From: G963662605 sp963662605
Lineage (GTDB): Bacteria > Bacteroidota > Ignavibacteria > Ignavibacteriales > Ignavibacteriaceae
Direction of reading: 5' to 3'
Length of the DNA stretch: 64,000 nt
Assembly: GCA_963662605.1 (NCBI GenBank)
Contig: OY759785.1
Span: 3,534,001 to 3,598,000, forward strand
Every line of letters starts with the position of its first letter. Position 1 is the stretch's first letter. Below, piece after piece: positions 1 through 8,282 of the stretch. The notes below the pieces were generated by a model. The model did no database searches. It was not told the origin of the DNA and was given only the letters and a program-made list of their open reading frames with translations. The translations under genes and the position numbers were made by a program.

Positions 1-905
1 TGCATCGCGTCAAGTTTCTTTCCACTGTACTCTTTCTTACCGAGTATTGCTCCTCTAAACGAAGCAGCATCTGCATTAGAAATGAAAATGTCAGCGTTCC
101 ATACTTTGCCTGTTGCATCAACACAAGAGACAATCCGTCCTTCAGATTTGTTAACAGCAACGATCTCAGTATTATAATGGATTTGCACTCCTCTTTTTTC
201 CAATAACGGTAGAATACTTTTCACCAGACTATACATTCCGCCCTTCACTCTCCAGTAGCCGTTATGTTTCATCTCGGTATAGTTCAACAAAGAATATATT
301 GCCGGAGTCTTAAATGGCGTTGAACCGAGAAAGAATGCCACGAGAGAAAAAATAATCCTGACTTCTTCAGATGAAAAAGTTTTCTCTACTTCACTCCAAA
401 TTGTTTTATACAGATAAGGAACATGTTTTAAAGGCAGCCTGGCCAGTTTCATCAGGTACGTCAATTTACTGTCGAAATTCGATCTGATAACCGGCGCCTC
501 TGTATCATGAAAAAACTCACCGGCACGTTTTAGATATTTTTCGGCTTTTTGTTTGAGGTTCGGTTCAATATCGGCAAATTCGTAGGCTAAGCTATCAAGC
601 GACTTCCAAATTTGTCTTGGTTTTTCCTGCCCTTGAAAAAATACCTGGTACAGTGGATCAAGTTCCGCCAATTCAACCGTCTGAGCCTCATTGACGGACT
701 TAAAAAGTTCTTCGAGCTCGTATGTCATGCTCATAAACGATGGCCCCATATCAAACCGGTAGCCGTCTTTTTCAATGATGTTTAAGCGGCCTCCCGGAGT
801 AGCAGCCTTTTCCAGAATGGTAACTTTATAGCCCAAAGATGATAAGCGAAGAGCTGTTGCCAATCCGCCTAAGCCGCTGCCGATAATTATTACATTTTTG
901 TGCAT
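1..905 (-). CDS. crtI: Phytoene desaturase/carotenoid oxidoreductase (CrtI-type), C-terminus outside window
   Basis: FAD-dependent amine-oxidase-fold enzyme that introduces double bonds into carotenoid precursors such as phytoene. The visible 301 residues start at the ATG at 905-903. They open with a Rossmann dinucleotide site (IIIGSGLGGLA), then LEKAATPGGR and a FDMGPSF segment, which is the usual order in the CrtI/CrtD/CrtN desaturases. The family is about 490-510 residues long, so roughly 40% is missing off the left edge; this is the window boundary, not a truncation. It is divergent from a CarH-like B12-binding MerR regulator. That class of regulator controls carotenoid genes in other bacteria, which supports the assignment. 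CrtI, CrtD and related oxidases cannot be told apart from this half, so the symbol is provisional. Confidence 0.8.
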   Translation of the reverse strand, partial: MHKNVIIIGSGLGGLATALRLSSLGYKVTILEKAATPGGRLNIIEKDGYRFDMGPSFMSMTYELEELFKSVNEAQTVELAELDPLYQVFFQGQEKPRQIWKSLDSLAYEFADIEPNLKQKAEKYLKRAGEFFHDTEAPVIRSNFDSKLTYLMKLARLPLKHVPYLYKTIWSEVEKTFSSEEVRIIFSLVAFFLGSTPFKTPAIYSLLNYTEMKHNGYWRVKGGMYSLVKSILPLLEKRGVQIHYNTEIVAVNKSEGRIVSCVDATGKVWNADIFISNADAASFRGAILGKKEYSGKKLDAM

Positions 906-908
906 GAA

Positions 909-1011
909 TTGTCTACTATTTTACTTTTTGTATAATATTTGTCTAATATATATACCACAACAAAGTATTTTGTCTAATTGTTCCCGAAAACATTTGACAT
1001 TTCTTAGACAA
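909..1011. promoter_or_regulatory. Phased TTGTCTAA operator boxes between crtI and the CarH-like gene
   Basis: The intergenic region holds four copies of one octamer-like box. Three are on the plus strand, TTGTCTA(C) at 909, TTGTCTAAT at 939 and TTGTCTAAT at 970. One is inverted, TTAGACAA at 1004-1011. Starts are 30 and 31 bp apart, about three helical turns, so they would lie on one face of the DNA. The inverted copy falls inside the spacer of the regulator's own promoter. The arrangement suits cooperative binding by the oligomeric B12-type MerR protein encoded next door, with repression of both divergent genes. The boxes are seen directly; which protein binds is inferred. Confidence 0.6.
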
Positions 1012-1024
1012 AATTGTATCTTTG
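993..1024 (+). promoter_or_regulatory. Bacteroidota-type promoter of the CarH-like regulator gene
   Basis: TTTG at 993-996 and TATCTTTG at 1017-1024 match the Bacteroidota housekeeping promoter (TTTG, about 20 bp, TAnnTTTG), with a 20-bp spacer. The expected transcription start is about 5-7 bp past the -7 element. That coincides with the ATG at 1029, so the mRNA would be leaderless or nearly so. An inverted TTAGACAA box lies within the spacer, which would allow autoregulation. Confidence 0.6.
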
Positions 1025-1028
1025 AACC

Positions 1029-1952
1029 ATGAAAAGTGAATATCCTATAAAAGTTGTTGAAAATCTCACCGGTTTGACAGGTTTTGTCATCCGGGCTTGG
1101 GAAAAACGATATGGTGTGGTTACACCATACAGGACTGATACGAATCGGCGGGTCTTTACTGACGAAGATGTCCGGAAATTGCTGCTCTTGAAGAAGGCTA
1201 CTGAAAAGGGTTATAAAATTAGTAATCTGGCGTCCAAAAGCATTCCGGAGCTTGAAAGTCTTTTGGGCGAGGAAGCCGCTGCCCAAGATAGTGCAAAAGA
1301 AAGTGTAGAACTTTCAACAAAGCATTTTGTCGAAAACTCAATTCTTAGCATTTCGGAGCTGAACGCAAAAAGCCTTGCGTTAAATGTATTGAATGCTTTT
1401 GTCCAATTACCGTTAAATACTTTTATTGATGACTATATTATCCCCTTGCTGAATATTACCGGAAATATGTGGGCTGCAGGTGAGTTTAATATCGTTCATG
1501 AACATTTCGCATCTGAAACAATCAGAGGCTTTCTCGTTAACATTGCAGGGAAATTCCATGTGCCTCAGGGGGCACCAAAAATACTCGTTACTACGCCAAA
1601 AGGTCAATTCCATGAATTTGGTATTGTACTTGCGCAGATTACTGCGGCTGAAGCCGGTTTTGAGGTGGTCAATCTGGGAATCAATCTGCCCGCGGAAGAA
1701 ATTATTATCGCGGCACAAACGCTAAAGCCGAAAGCTGTAGTTCTGAGTATTATTATTCCCGCACAAATTCCAGAACTGCAAGAAGAAATAATGAAATTGG
1801 AAGAATTACCCGGGGATATTACCCTTATTATTGGCGGCAGTCCTGAAAAATTACAAGGTATTAAAAATCATTCACCCCGTGTGCTATTCACAGGAACTTT
1901 CGATGAGTTTCGTGAGCAGCTTGCAATAATTAAAAGCTCGCCACAATTCTAA
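1029..1952 (+). CDS. MerR-family, cobalamin-binding transcriptional regulator (CarH/LitR-like)
   Basis: Predicted B12-dependent repressor of carotenoid genes. Residues 4-70 form a MerR winged-helix domain (YPIKVVENLTGLT, then IRAWEKRYGV). Residues 95-175 are the helical B12-binding cap with the family W-x9-EH signature (W148, E158, H159). Residues 183-305 are the Rossmann B12 domain with the lower-ligand histidine in QFHEFG (H195). In known light-sensing CarH proteins a histidine directly follows the cap tryptophan and captures cobalt after photolysis; here that residue is Ala149. The usual Glu/Asp two residues before the axial histidine is Gln193. The fold and a cobalamin ligand are therefore present, but the classical light switch may be altered. 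Its stop codon abuts, with no gap, the stop of the convergent GH28 gene. Confidence 0.85.
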   Translation: MKSEYPIKVVENLTGLTGFVIRAWEKRYGVVTPYRTDTNRRVFTDEDVRKLLLLKKATEKGYKISNLASKSIPELESLLGEEAAAQDSAKESVELSTKHFVENSILSISELNAKSLALNVLNAFVQLPLNTFIDDYIIPLLNITGNMWAAGEFNIVHEHFASETIRGFLVNIAGKFHVPQGAPKILVTTPKGQFHEFGIVLAQITAAEAGFEVVNLGINLPAEEIIIAAQTLKPKAVVLSIIIPAQIPELQEEIMKLEELPGDITLIIGGSPEKLQGIKNHSPRVLFTGTFDEFREQLAIIKSSPQF

Positions 1953-3605
1953 TTATCTTAAAAGAAGCATTTTTATTGATTGAGTAAGGCCTTGTGCCTG
2001 AAGTTTACACAAGTACACTCCACTTGCGGCATGTGAGAAATCATTAGTTGCTCCATCCCATGTGCAGCTATGACTTCCCTTCTCTTTAAATCCGGTTTCC
2101 AATGTCTTAATAACGTTTCCAAGCATATCATATATTACAATAGAAATGTTGCCGGCCGTTGCGAGCTGATAGCTAATCTGCGTAGTTGGATTGAAGGGAT
2201 TCGGGTAATTCTGGTTTAGAACAAAACTTTTTTCATTCATGCTGCGCTCGTCTTGCAATCCGGAAATTATTGCTCCATTAACTTTTACATTAGCAATGTG
2301 CACACCGGTTGCATACCCGTAAACATTGGCAGAAGTGATGTTGGTAAAAATACTGTTCGATACGTTGATATTGTTTACAGGAGAAGCTTTTAAATCCTTA
2401 ATGTAAACAGCATAAGGTCCGGATGAGCAGGAAATGTTATCTACATAAATATTTCTGATAGCCGGAGTATATGAACCGGTTTCGGAATTATAGGTCATTT
2501 CAATATAAATCGCACCATTTGATACAGCCGTAGCTGTGGAGTTTTTCATATAGACATTTTCTATTGTTCCACCACGTGCGGTATTTGTCTTAAAACGCAG
2601 CATACAGTAAAAATTTGTGCTGTTCATCGTGCAGCTGTCGGCAAATACATTCCTTATTCCGCCGGTCATTTCACTTCCCATGGTAACACCGCCATGACCA
2701 TCGGCGAATTTGCAATTTTTTACTATGATGTTTTTACTTGGTGTATTTACCCGTCTGCCATCATCGTTTTTTCCTGATTTAATCGCTATACAGTCGTCGC
2801 CTGTATCAAAACTGCAATTTTTAATAAGTACATTCGAACTGCATTCCGGATTACAGCCGTCATTGTTAGGGCCATGCGAATTAACAGTAATGTTGCTCAC
2901 CGTAACGTTATCGCATAGAACCGGATGAATTTCCCACATAGGCGAACGGAGAATTGTTATGCTGTCAACCAGTATATTCTTACAATTATAAAACTGTACA
3001 AAATTAGGACGAAGATAGTGCCCCGAACCGAAAACCCGATTTGCAACCGGTGTCCCGTTCGTTGCCATGGTGATTAAATTATTTGCATCAGTTGTCGCGG
3101 CGGTCAATGTTTTCCAGTTCCACCAATTGGTGCTTGAGTTACCATTGCCGTCAATAGTGCCGCTTCCGGTAATTGCGATATTGCTTTCTCCGTAAGCATA
3201 AATAAACGGAGAGTAGTTCATACATTCGGTACCCTCGAATCTGGTATACACAACGGGGAGGTATTTGGTTTTGTCAGAAGAGAAAAGCAGCCGTCCGCCT
3301 TTAGCAATATAAAGGTTAACGTTGCTCTTTAAATAAATCGGGCCGGTAAGGTATGAACCCGATGGGACAATCACCTTACCACCGCCACGTTTATTAACCG
3401 AATCTATTGCTGTTTTAATAGCGCTGGAACAATCAGTCACACTATCACCAACCGCACCGAATGAGGCGATGCTCAACTCCACAGCCGGAAAAGCCGGGGG
3501 CACTATGTTCTGTAGTATTACAGCTACAGTATCCCAACCGGTTTGTGCATGAACAGAAAGCACAAACCCAAAAAAAAGAATCACGACGAGTTTACAGCGG
3601 CGCAT
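1953..3605 (-). CDS. Secreted GH28 polygalacturonase-type glycoside hydrolase with T9SS sorting domain
   Basis: Hydrolyses alpha-1,4 linkages in the galacturonan backbone of pectin, outside the cell or on its surface. A signal peptide (about residues 1-21, ending VHAQ) precedes a right-handed beta-helix. GH28 motifs are visible in order: NND at 247-249 (usual NTD), GDD at 269-271, GHGG at 303-306 and RFKT at 337-340 (usual RIK). The first motif carries Asn in place of Thr, a variant that fits exo-acting or rhamnogalacturonan-type members. Residues about 460-550 are a T9SS type A C-terminal domain (NQNYPNPFNP). It is the last gene of a four-gene minus-strand pectinase operon, 17 bp behind the PL1 gene. 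Substrate detail (endo, exo, homo- or rhamnogalacturonan) is not decided by the sequence. Confidence 0.88.
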   Translation of the reverse strand: MRRCKLVVILFFGFVLSVHAQTGWDTVAVILQNIVPPAFPAVELSIASFGAVGDSVTDCSSAIKTAIDSVNKRGGGKVIVPSGSYLTGPIYLKSNVNLYIAKGGRLLFSSDKTKYLPVVYTRFEGTECMNYSPFIYAYGESNIAITGSGTIDGNGNSSTNWWNWKTLTAATTDANNLITMATNGTPVANRVFGSGHYLRPNFVQFYNCKNILVDSITILRSPMWEIHPVLCDNVTVSNITVNSHGPNNDGCNPECSSNVLIKNCSFDTGDDCIAIKSGKNDDGRRVNTPSKNIIVKNCKFADGHGGVTMGSEMTGGIRNVFADSCTMNSTNFYCMLRFKTNTARGGTIENVYMKNSTATAVSNGAIYIEMTYNSETGSYTPAIRNIYVDNISCSSGPYAVYIKDLKASPVNNINVSNSIFTNITSANVYGYATGVHIANVKVNGAIISGLQDERSMNEKSFVLNQNYPNPFNPTTQISYQLATAGNISIVIYDMLGNVIKTLETGFKEKGSHSCTWDGATNDFSHAASGVYLCKLQAQGLTQSIKMLLLR

Positions 3606-3622
3606 AGATTGTTCCGGATAAA

Positions 3623-4987
3623 TTACTTCAATAAGATCATTTTTTTCATGCTGTTGAAATCACCAGCCTGCATCTTGTAAAGATACATACCGCTCGGCAA
3701 ACCTGAAGCATCAAAGATAACACTGTAATTACCTGCGGATTTGTGTGCATTCAACAAAGTTGCGACTTCCTTACCGATAGTATTATATACTTTTATAATA
3801 ACATCCGCATCACTTTTAAGTGAGTAGCTGATTGTGCTGGTCGGGTTAAAAGGATTCGGATAATTTTGTTGTAGTGCAAAATTATCTGCCTTAATACTCT
3901 TATCTGAAACATCCGTTGTTGTAAATAATTTACCTGCACCGGCTCCGGCCTTAACAAGCGTAGGGACAGCCGAAGCTGTATCTGCTTTATACGTATAATA
4001 TGAGGACGGCGCAAACGGAGTTGCATGCGTGTTGCGGGTCAATATTGCGCCACTGCCGGAAGTAATATTATTTACATCCAATAGATCACCCGCAGGAGAA
4101 TTTCCTTCTCCTATATGCGTTGGATTAATAACTTTGTCAAAATAATTAGCCTCCACGTAGAGATCCGCCTCACATGTTGATGCGATACCATAACCGCCCG
4201 CTATACCCATACCGAGTGACCCGGGAGGAGTTGTTCCATCATAATAATTATTGTATACATGACATAAGGTGTGACGAACTCTCGGATGTCTCTGCACTGT
4301 GTTATTCCACCAATTGTGATGGTACGTTGTATATAAGTATCCCGGTTCATCTGTTGAATTATCAGTATAGCCTAACAGAGAAACTTTATCGTGATTATGA
4401 AATTCGCACCATGAAACCGTTACATAGCTTGCACGATGAGTTATATCCAATAAGCCGTCATGAGTACCGCTGCTGCTCAAGTCAATTTCCGGATCATCTG
4501 AGAAAGTACAATGATCAACCCAAATATGGTGACAGGTATCTGACGTCGTTGTGTTAATTGTTATACAATCGGGCTTTGCATTACGCATTGTTATATTGCG
4601 GACAATAATATTTCTGCTCCCGACTATAGCCAGTCCCAATCCATCGAGCAGGGCATTTGTGCCCTTGCCGATAATGGTCATGTTAGCGACCCGCTTTACA
4701 TAAATCTGGCTGATTGACGTATCATTTGTTATAGCGCCATCTATTATGATGATCTTTGGGGGCTGTGCTGCCTTGGTTTTACCACGTGTATTCATGAAGG
4801 CCTGCATTGCTGCACGCGTGGTGAACGTAATCGTATCACCTCCGGCTCCACCGGTTGTTCCATTTTGACCGAATGCGTTAACCGATGCAAAACCGTAAGG
4901 AGAATTTTCAAACTCCATAGTTTTCATCACCTGTGCACCCGCCATGCCCATTAATACAACAGCCCAGAGTACCAGAACCTTTCTCAT
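3623..4987 (-). CDS. Secreted pectate lyase, polysaccharide lyase family 1, with T9SS domain
   Basis: Cleaves polygalacturonate by calcium-dependent beta-elimination. After a signal peptide (about residues 1-19), the PL1 beta-helix shows HIWVDH at 154-159, the calcium-site stretch DGLLD at 177-181 and the catalytic-arginine motif QRHPRVR at 232-238 (R238 matches the PelC catalytic Arg). Residues about 370-454 are the sorting domain (QQNYPNPFNPTS) ending in a basic-hydrophobic MILLK tail. At 454 residues it is a normal PL1 domain plus the tail. It lies 18 bp from each neighbouring gene and is probably cotranscribed with them, so an endo-acting lyase is combined with PL9 lyases and a GH28 hydrolase. 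Confidence 0.92.
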   Translation of the reverse strand: MRKVLVLWAVVLMGMAGAQVMKTMEFENSPYGFASVNAFGQNGTTGGAGGDTITFTTRAAMQAFMNTRGKTKAAQPPKIIIIDGAITNDTSISQIYVKRVANMTIIGKGTNALLDGLGLAIVGSRNIIVRNITMRNAKPDCITINTTTSDTCHHIWVDHCTFSDDPEIDLSSSGTHDGLLDITHRASYVTVSWCEFHNHDKVSLLGYTDNSTDEPGYLYTTYHHNWWNNTVQRHPRVRHTLCHVYNNYYDGTTPPGSLGMGIAGGYGIASTCEADLYVEANYFDKVINPTHIGEGNSPAGDLLDVNNITSGSGAILTRNTHATPFAPSSYYTYKADTASAVPTLVKAGAGAGKLFTTTDVSDKSIKADNFALQQNYPNPFNPTSTISYSLKSDADVIIKVYNTIGKEVATLLNAHKSAGNYSVIFDASGLPSGMYLYKMQAGDFNSMKKMILLK

Positions 4988-5005
4988 CTCTTATCCTTCT
5001 TGCGT

Positions 5006-6484
5006 TTATTTAATCAAAATCATTTTTTGCACTATTTTATTTATACCATCGCTCAATGAATAACAGTAAATCCCGCTCGGCAGGTTTGCAGCATTAAAAT
5101 TAACGCGGTATGACCCGGCGGATTTTTGTTCATCAACCAAAGACGCGACTTCTTTACCAAGCATACTATAAACTTTTAGTGTAACATGTCCAGCGTTGCT
5201 AATTGCGTAATCAATCGTTGTTGAAGGATTAAAAGGATTAGGATAGTTTTGCGCCAAGCTGAAATTTTTCCGGCCCAAAAGCGGCTCTTCAGCGAGACCG
5301 GTTGTGGTAACGGTTTCAAAAGCTCCTATGTCCGGAGCTGTACCTGCATATGGTATGCCGACATTGGCACCGGCATTCACCAATTTGCTGGTTTTAGAAA
5401 GATGCAGCAGAGTAATATCCGGAAGGCTGCCATCCGATTTCCGGGCTGCATAGGCTTGTGTTGTATCTAAACTGACAAAGTCTGCATCCGATACTTTATA
5501 TCCCGATATCAGCCAGCTATTATTTGATTGAACATCCGCGGCAGCCAATGAATCATTGCGGGAAATCGGCATATATGATATACAATTTTTGAATGTACTT
5601 GTTCCGCTTGTCGGTGCTTCATAAAAATAGTAATTGCCCGTCGCATTGTGAAATGAAGTGCAATTGTATACGGTAACACCGCCCATATTATGATTTTGGT
5701 CGAATCCCTTGGCGATGTTATTAAAAGACATGCAATTCATTACCGTTGCTTTCGAAGCGGTTTTATTTCCTCCGGTTTTAAATCCGTTACCGTTACCCTG
5801 ATCCCAGCCATTACCCCACGTCCAGCAGCTGTCTATGAGCGTTGAATACTGATTGCCGTATAAATCCCATCCGTCGTCGGAATTGCACCATGCACGACAG
5901 CCGTGAAATTCATTTGCGTCACCAACATCAAGTTTCGGTGAAAAGCCATCTGCGTTACCACCGTTCGAACCTTCATCATGATTATAATACGAATCGCTAT
6001 TTACTATCACATTGTGATTGCCGCCTCCGCTGATCTGCAATCCGGAATCTCCATTATGATGAAACACACATTGCTCGATGCGATTATATCCGCCGGTTAT
6101 ATACATGCCGTTATCGCCTGCATTAAAAATCTCCAAACCTTTGAGATACACATAATTGCTGCGTAATTCTATACCGCGGTTACCGGAGCCGACACCACTG
6201 CAATCCAAGAGTGGTTTTTCACCGGGATACGCCCAGACTTTTACATAATTCCCGGCTGTGCCATTTGCCTTAACAGAAATGGTTGCGGATAATTTATACG
6301 TTCCGCCACGAACATATATCATTGTCCCTGCGGTTGCTGAACTAAGTGCTTTTGTTATGGTTGCATACGGTTTATCTATTGTTCCCGTGTTAGAATCACT
6401 GCCGTTTGTCGCCACATATACTTGCGACATTGTGCTAATACTTAATAATGCCATGACAATCAGACTGTATAAAACGAACTTCAT
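5006..6484 (-). CDS. Secreted pectate lyase, polysaccharide lyase family 9, with T9SS domain (first copy)
   Basis: Calcium-dependent beta-elimination of pectate. Signal peptide to about residue 21, then the family opening YVATNGSDSNTGT and a parallel beta-helix. The four calcium-binding aspartates of PL9 are visible in NADGF (D179) and NSDDGWDL (D203, D204, D207), and the likely catalytic lysine is in GNGFK (K236). The Asp207-Lys236 spacing is 29 residues, shorter than the 36 in the sister gene, so one loop is reduced. T9SS domain from about residue 405 (AQNYPNPFNPST). The neighbouring gene (6520-8016) is a paralogue of the same family and size, so the operon encodes two PL9 enzymes that may differ in chain length or methylation preference. 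Confidence 0.9.
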   Translation of the reverse strand: MKFVLYSLIVMALLSISTMSQVYVATNGSDSNTGTIDKPYATITKALSSATAGTMIYVRGGTYKLSATISVKANGTAGNYVKVWAYPGEKPLLDCSGVGSGNRGIELRSNYVYLKGLEIFNAGDNGMYITGGYNRIEQCVFHHNGDSGLQISGGGNHNVIVNSDSYYNHDEGSNGGNADGFSPKLDVGDANEFHGCRAWCNSDDGWDLYGNQYSTLIDSCWTWGNGWDQGNGNGFKTGGNKTASKATVMNCMSFNNIAKGFDQNHNMGGVTVYNCTSFHNATGNYYFYEAPTSGTSTFKNCISYMPISRNDSLAAADVQSNNSWLISGYKVSDADFVSLDTTQAYAARKSDGSLPDITLLHLSKTSKLVNAGANVGIPYAGTAPDIGAFETVTTTGLAEEPLLGRKNFSLAQNYPNPFNPSTTIDYAISNAGHVTLKVYSMLGKEVASLVDEQKSAGSYRVNFNAANLPSGIYCYSLSDGINKIVQKMILIK

Positions 6485-6519
6485 TACTTAGCTCCGGTAC
6501 CTAAACTATGATTGAAAAA

Positions 6520-8016
6520 TTATTTAATAAGAAGCATTTTCTTTGTTTCGGAATACGCCCCTGCCTGCAATTTATAATAATAAACCCCGCTCGGCATTCC
6601 CGCCGCATCAAACACCGCCGTATAACTGCCTGCTGTTTTCAATTCATTGACTAATCTGCCAACGTTCTCTCCAAGCAAGTTGTAAATATCAAGCGTCACA
6701 AATCCAACTGTGTTTATCGAATATGATATTCTTGTAGAAGGGTTGAATGGATTGGGGAAGTTTTGATACAAGGTAAATGTTTTCGGATCAAAGTTGTCTT
6801 TGATATTTGATACCGGCTGATATTCGAACGCCCCCATGTCCGGAGCACCTCCTGAATACGTCAACCCAACATCAACACCTTTGTCAATAAATTGACTTGT
6901 TGCCTTCAGACGGAACAAACCATTATCCGGCAAACTGCCATCCACTTTACGGGGCGCTAAAGCCAACGATGTATCAACACTAACGAAGTCTGCTGCAGTC
7001 GGCGTCAAATTAAGCGTCCAGCTATTCGCGGCTTGATCAGCATTGGCAACATTATTTAGGCCTTCCATCGAAACACAGTTTTTTATAACATGTGTTCCTG
7101 TCGTAATAGATGTCTGGAACATGAAATTGCCGCTTTTATTTCTGAATGCAGTACAGTTAATGACCTTTTGACCGGCAGTATTATTATTTTGATCAAATCC
7201 CTTACCGCCTTTATAACCTGTATCATCAAAAGCCACACAGTTTCTAACGAAATTGGAGGCCGCTATATAATTCCCGCCGACTTTAAATCCATTACCATTA
7301 CCCGCAACCGACCCTGTATGCCAAATATCAACACCATTACGAAACGCCCAGCAACTGTCAATTTCAACTCCTTGCGTTGCCATCCATAAATCCCACCCGT
7401 CATCGGAATTATTCCACGAACGGCATCCGACAAATTTGTTGCCCGTACCGATATTCCATTTACATGCGAATCCGTCAGCATCGCCTCCGGTCGGGCTGTC
7501 GAAGTTTTCGTACGCGTCACAATTGATGATAAGATTGTTGCCGGGATTGAGTGTACTGGAGGAACTTCCCATATGTAAACCGGTATTGCCGTTGTTATGA
7601 ATAACACATTGTTCAATAATGTTATTACTGCTTTTAATGAGAATCCCGTTATGCGTACCACCTTTTTGCTCAATACCCTTTAAATACAGATAACTTCCGG
7701 TCAAGATGAGGCAATCCGACCCTCCGGAGAAAACCACTTTCTCTCCGGGGTACGCCCAAATTTTAATATATTTGTTGGCTGAGCCACTTGTGCTAATTGT
7801 CATACTGGGATATGAACCGGCACGCAGATAAACAGTTCTTCCCGGCCCCGCGGCCAGAACACCACGGCTTACGGTCTTAAAGGGGCTGTCTATGGCTCCT
7901 GTATTAGTATCATTACCCGAATCTATACTAACATAAAACACATCCTGAGCGAAGGATATTGCGGAGAAAAAAACAAAAATACATAAAACCATTTTTAAGC
8001 GAATTTTCATGTGCAC
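6520..8016 (-). CDS. Secreted pectate lyase, polysaccharide lyase family 9, with T9SS domain (second copy, first gene of operon)
   Basis: Paralogue of the adjacent PL9 lyase and promoter-proximal gene of the minus-strand pectinase operon. Signal peptide about residues 1-24 (ISFAQ), then FYVSIDSGNDTNTGA and a beta-helix. Calcium ligands D181 (DADGF) and D205, D206, D209 (NSDDGWDLW) and catalytic K245 (GNGFK) are present. The D209-K245 interval of 36 residues equals that in the characterised Pel9A. The C-terminal 85 residues are the T9SS domain (YQNFPNPFNPST). An alternative start two residues in (MKIRL) is possible. The 35-bp gap to the next gene indicates cotranscription. Confidence 0.9.
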   Translation of the reverse strand: MHMKIRLKMVLCIFVFFSAISFAQDVFYVSIDSGNDTNTGAIDSPFKTVSRGVLAAGPGRTVYLRAGSYPSMTISTSGSANKYIKIWAYPGEKVVFSGGSDCLILTGSYLYLKGIEQKGGTHNGILIKSSNNIIEQCVIHNNGNTGLHMGSSSSTLNPGNNLIINCDAYENFDSPTGGDADGFACKWNIGTGNKFVGCRSWNNSDDGWDLWMATQGVEIDSCWAFRNGVDIWHTGSVAGNGNGFKVGGNYIAASNFVRNCVAFDDTGYKGGKGFDQNNNTAGQKVINCTAFRNKSGNFMFQTSITTGTHVIKNCVSMEGLNNVANADQAANSWTLNLTPTAADFVSVDTSLALAPRKVDGSLPDNGLFRLKATSQFIDKGVDVGLTYSGGAPDMGAFEYQPVSNIKDNFDPKTFTLYQNFPNPFNPSTRISYSINTVGFVTLDIYNLLGENVGRLVNELKTAGSYTAVFDAAGMPSGVYYYKLQAGAYSETKKMLLIK

Positions 8017-8282
8017 CTCTAAGAATGATTTACGTTAAGCCCGGTATGCGAAAAATGCTTTAGCGTTTAAGTAACCGTTTATTATATTTAGAAAATTAAT
8101 GAAAAAAATTATTACAGCAAGCGAAAAACAGGTAAAATAATCACTCTTCGGGATAATCGGGCAAAATCGCGCTTGTATAAAGTGTAAAAATCAATACCCT
8201 ATTATGTTTATTAAATTTAATTAATATCTCATGTCCTATTTTGATAATTTGTAATAGTTGAATCAATCCCAAAAGACCTTAG
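8017..8282. promoter_or_regulatory. Divergent promoter region of the two pectinase operons
   Basis: 266 bp, strongly AT-rich, between the minus-strand PL9-PL9-PL1-GH28 operon and the plus-strand GH28-GH28 operon. Both operons must be transcribed from here. I see no perfect Bacteroidota -33/-7 pair and no clear operator; partial matches (for example TATTTTGATAATTTG near 8234) are too weak to call. No coding sequence or stable hairpin is evident. Confidence 0.4.
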
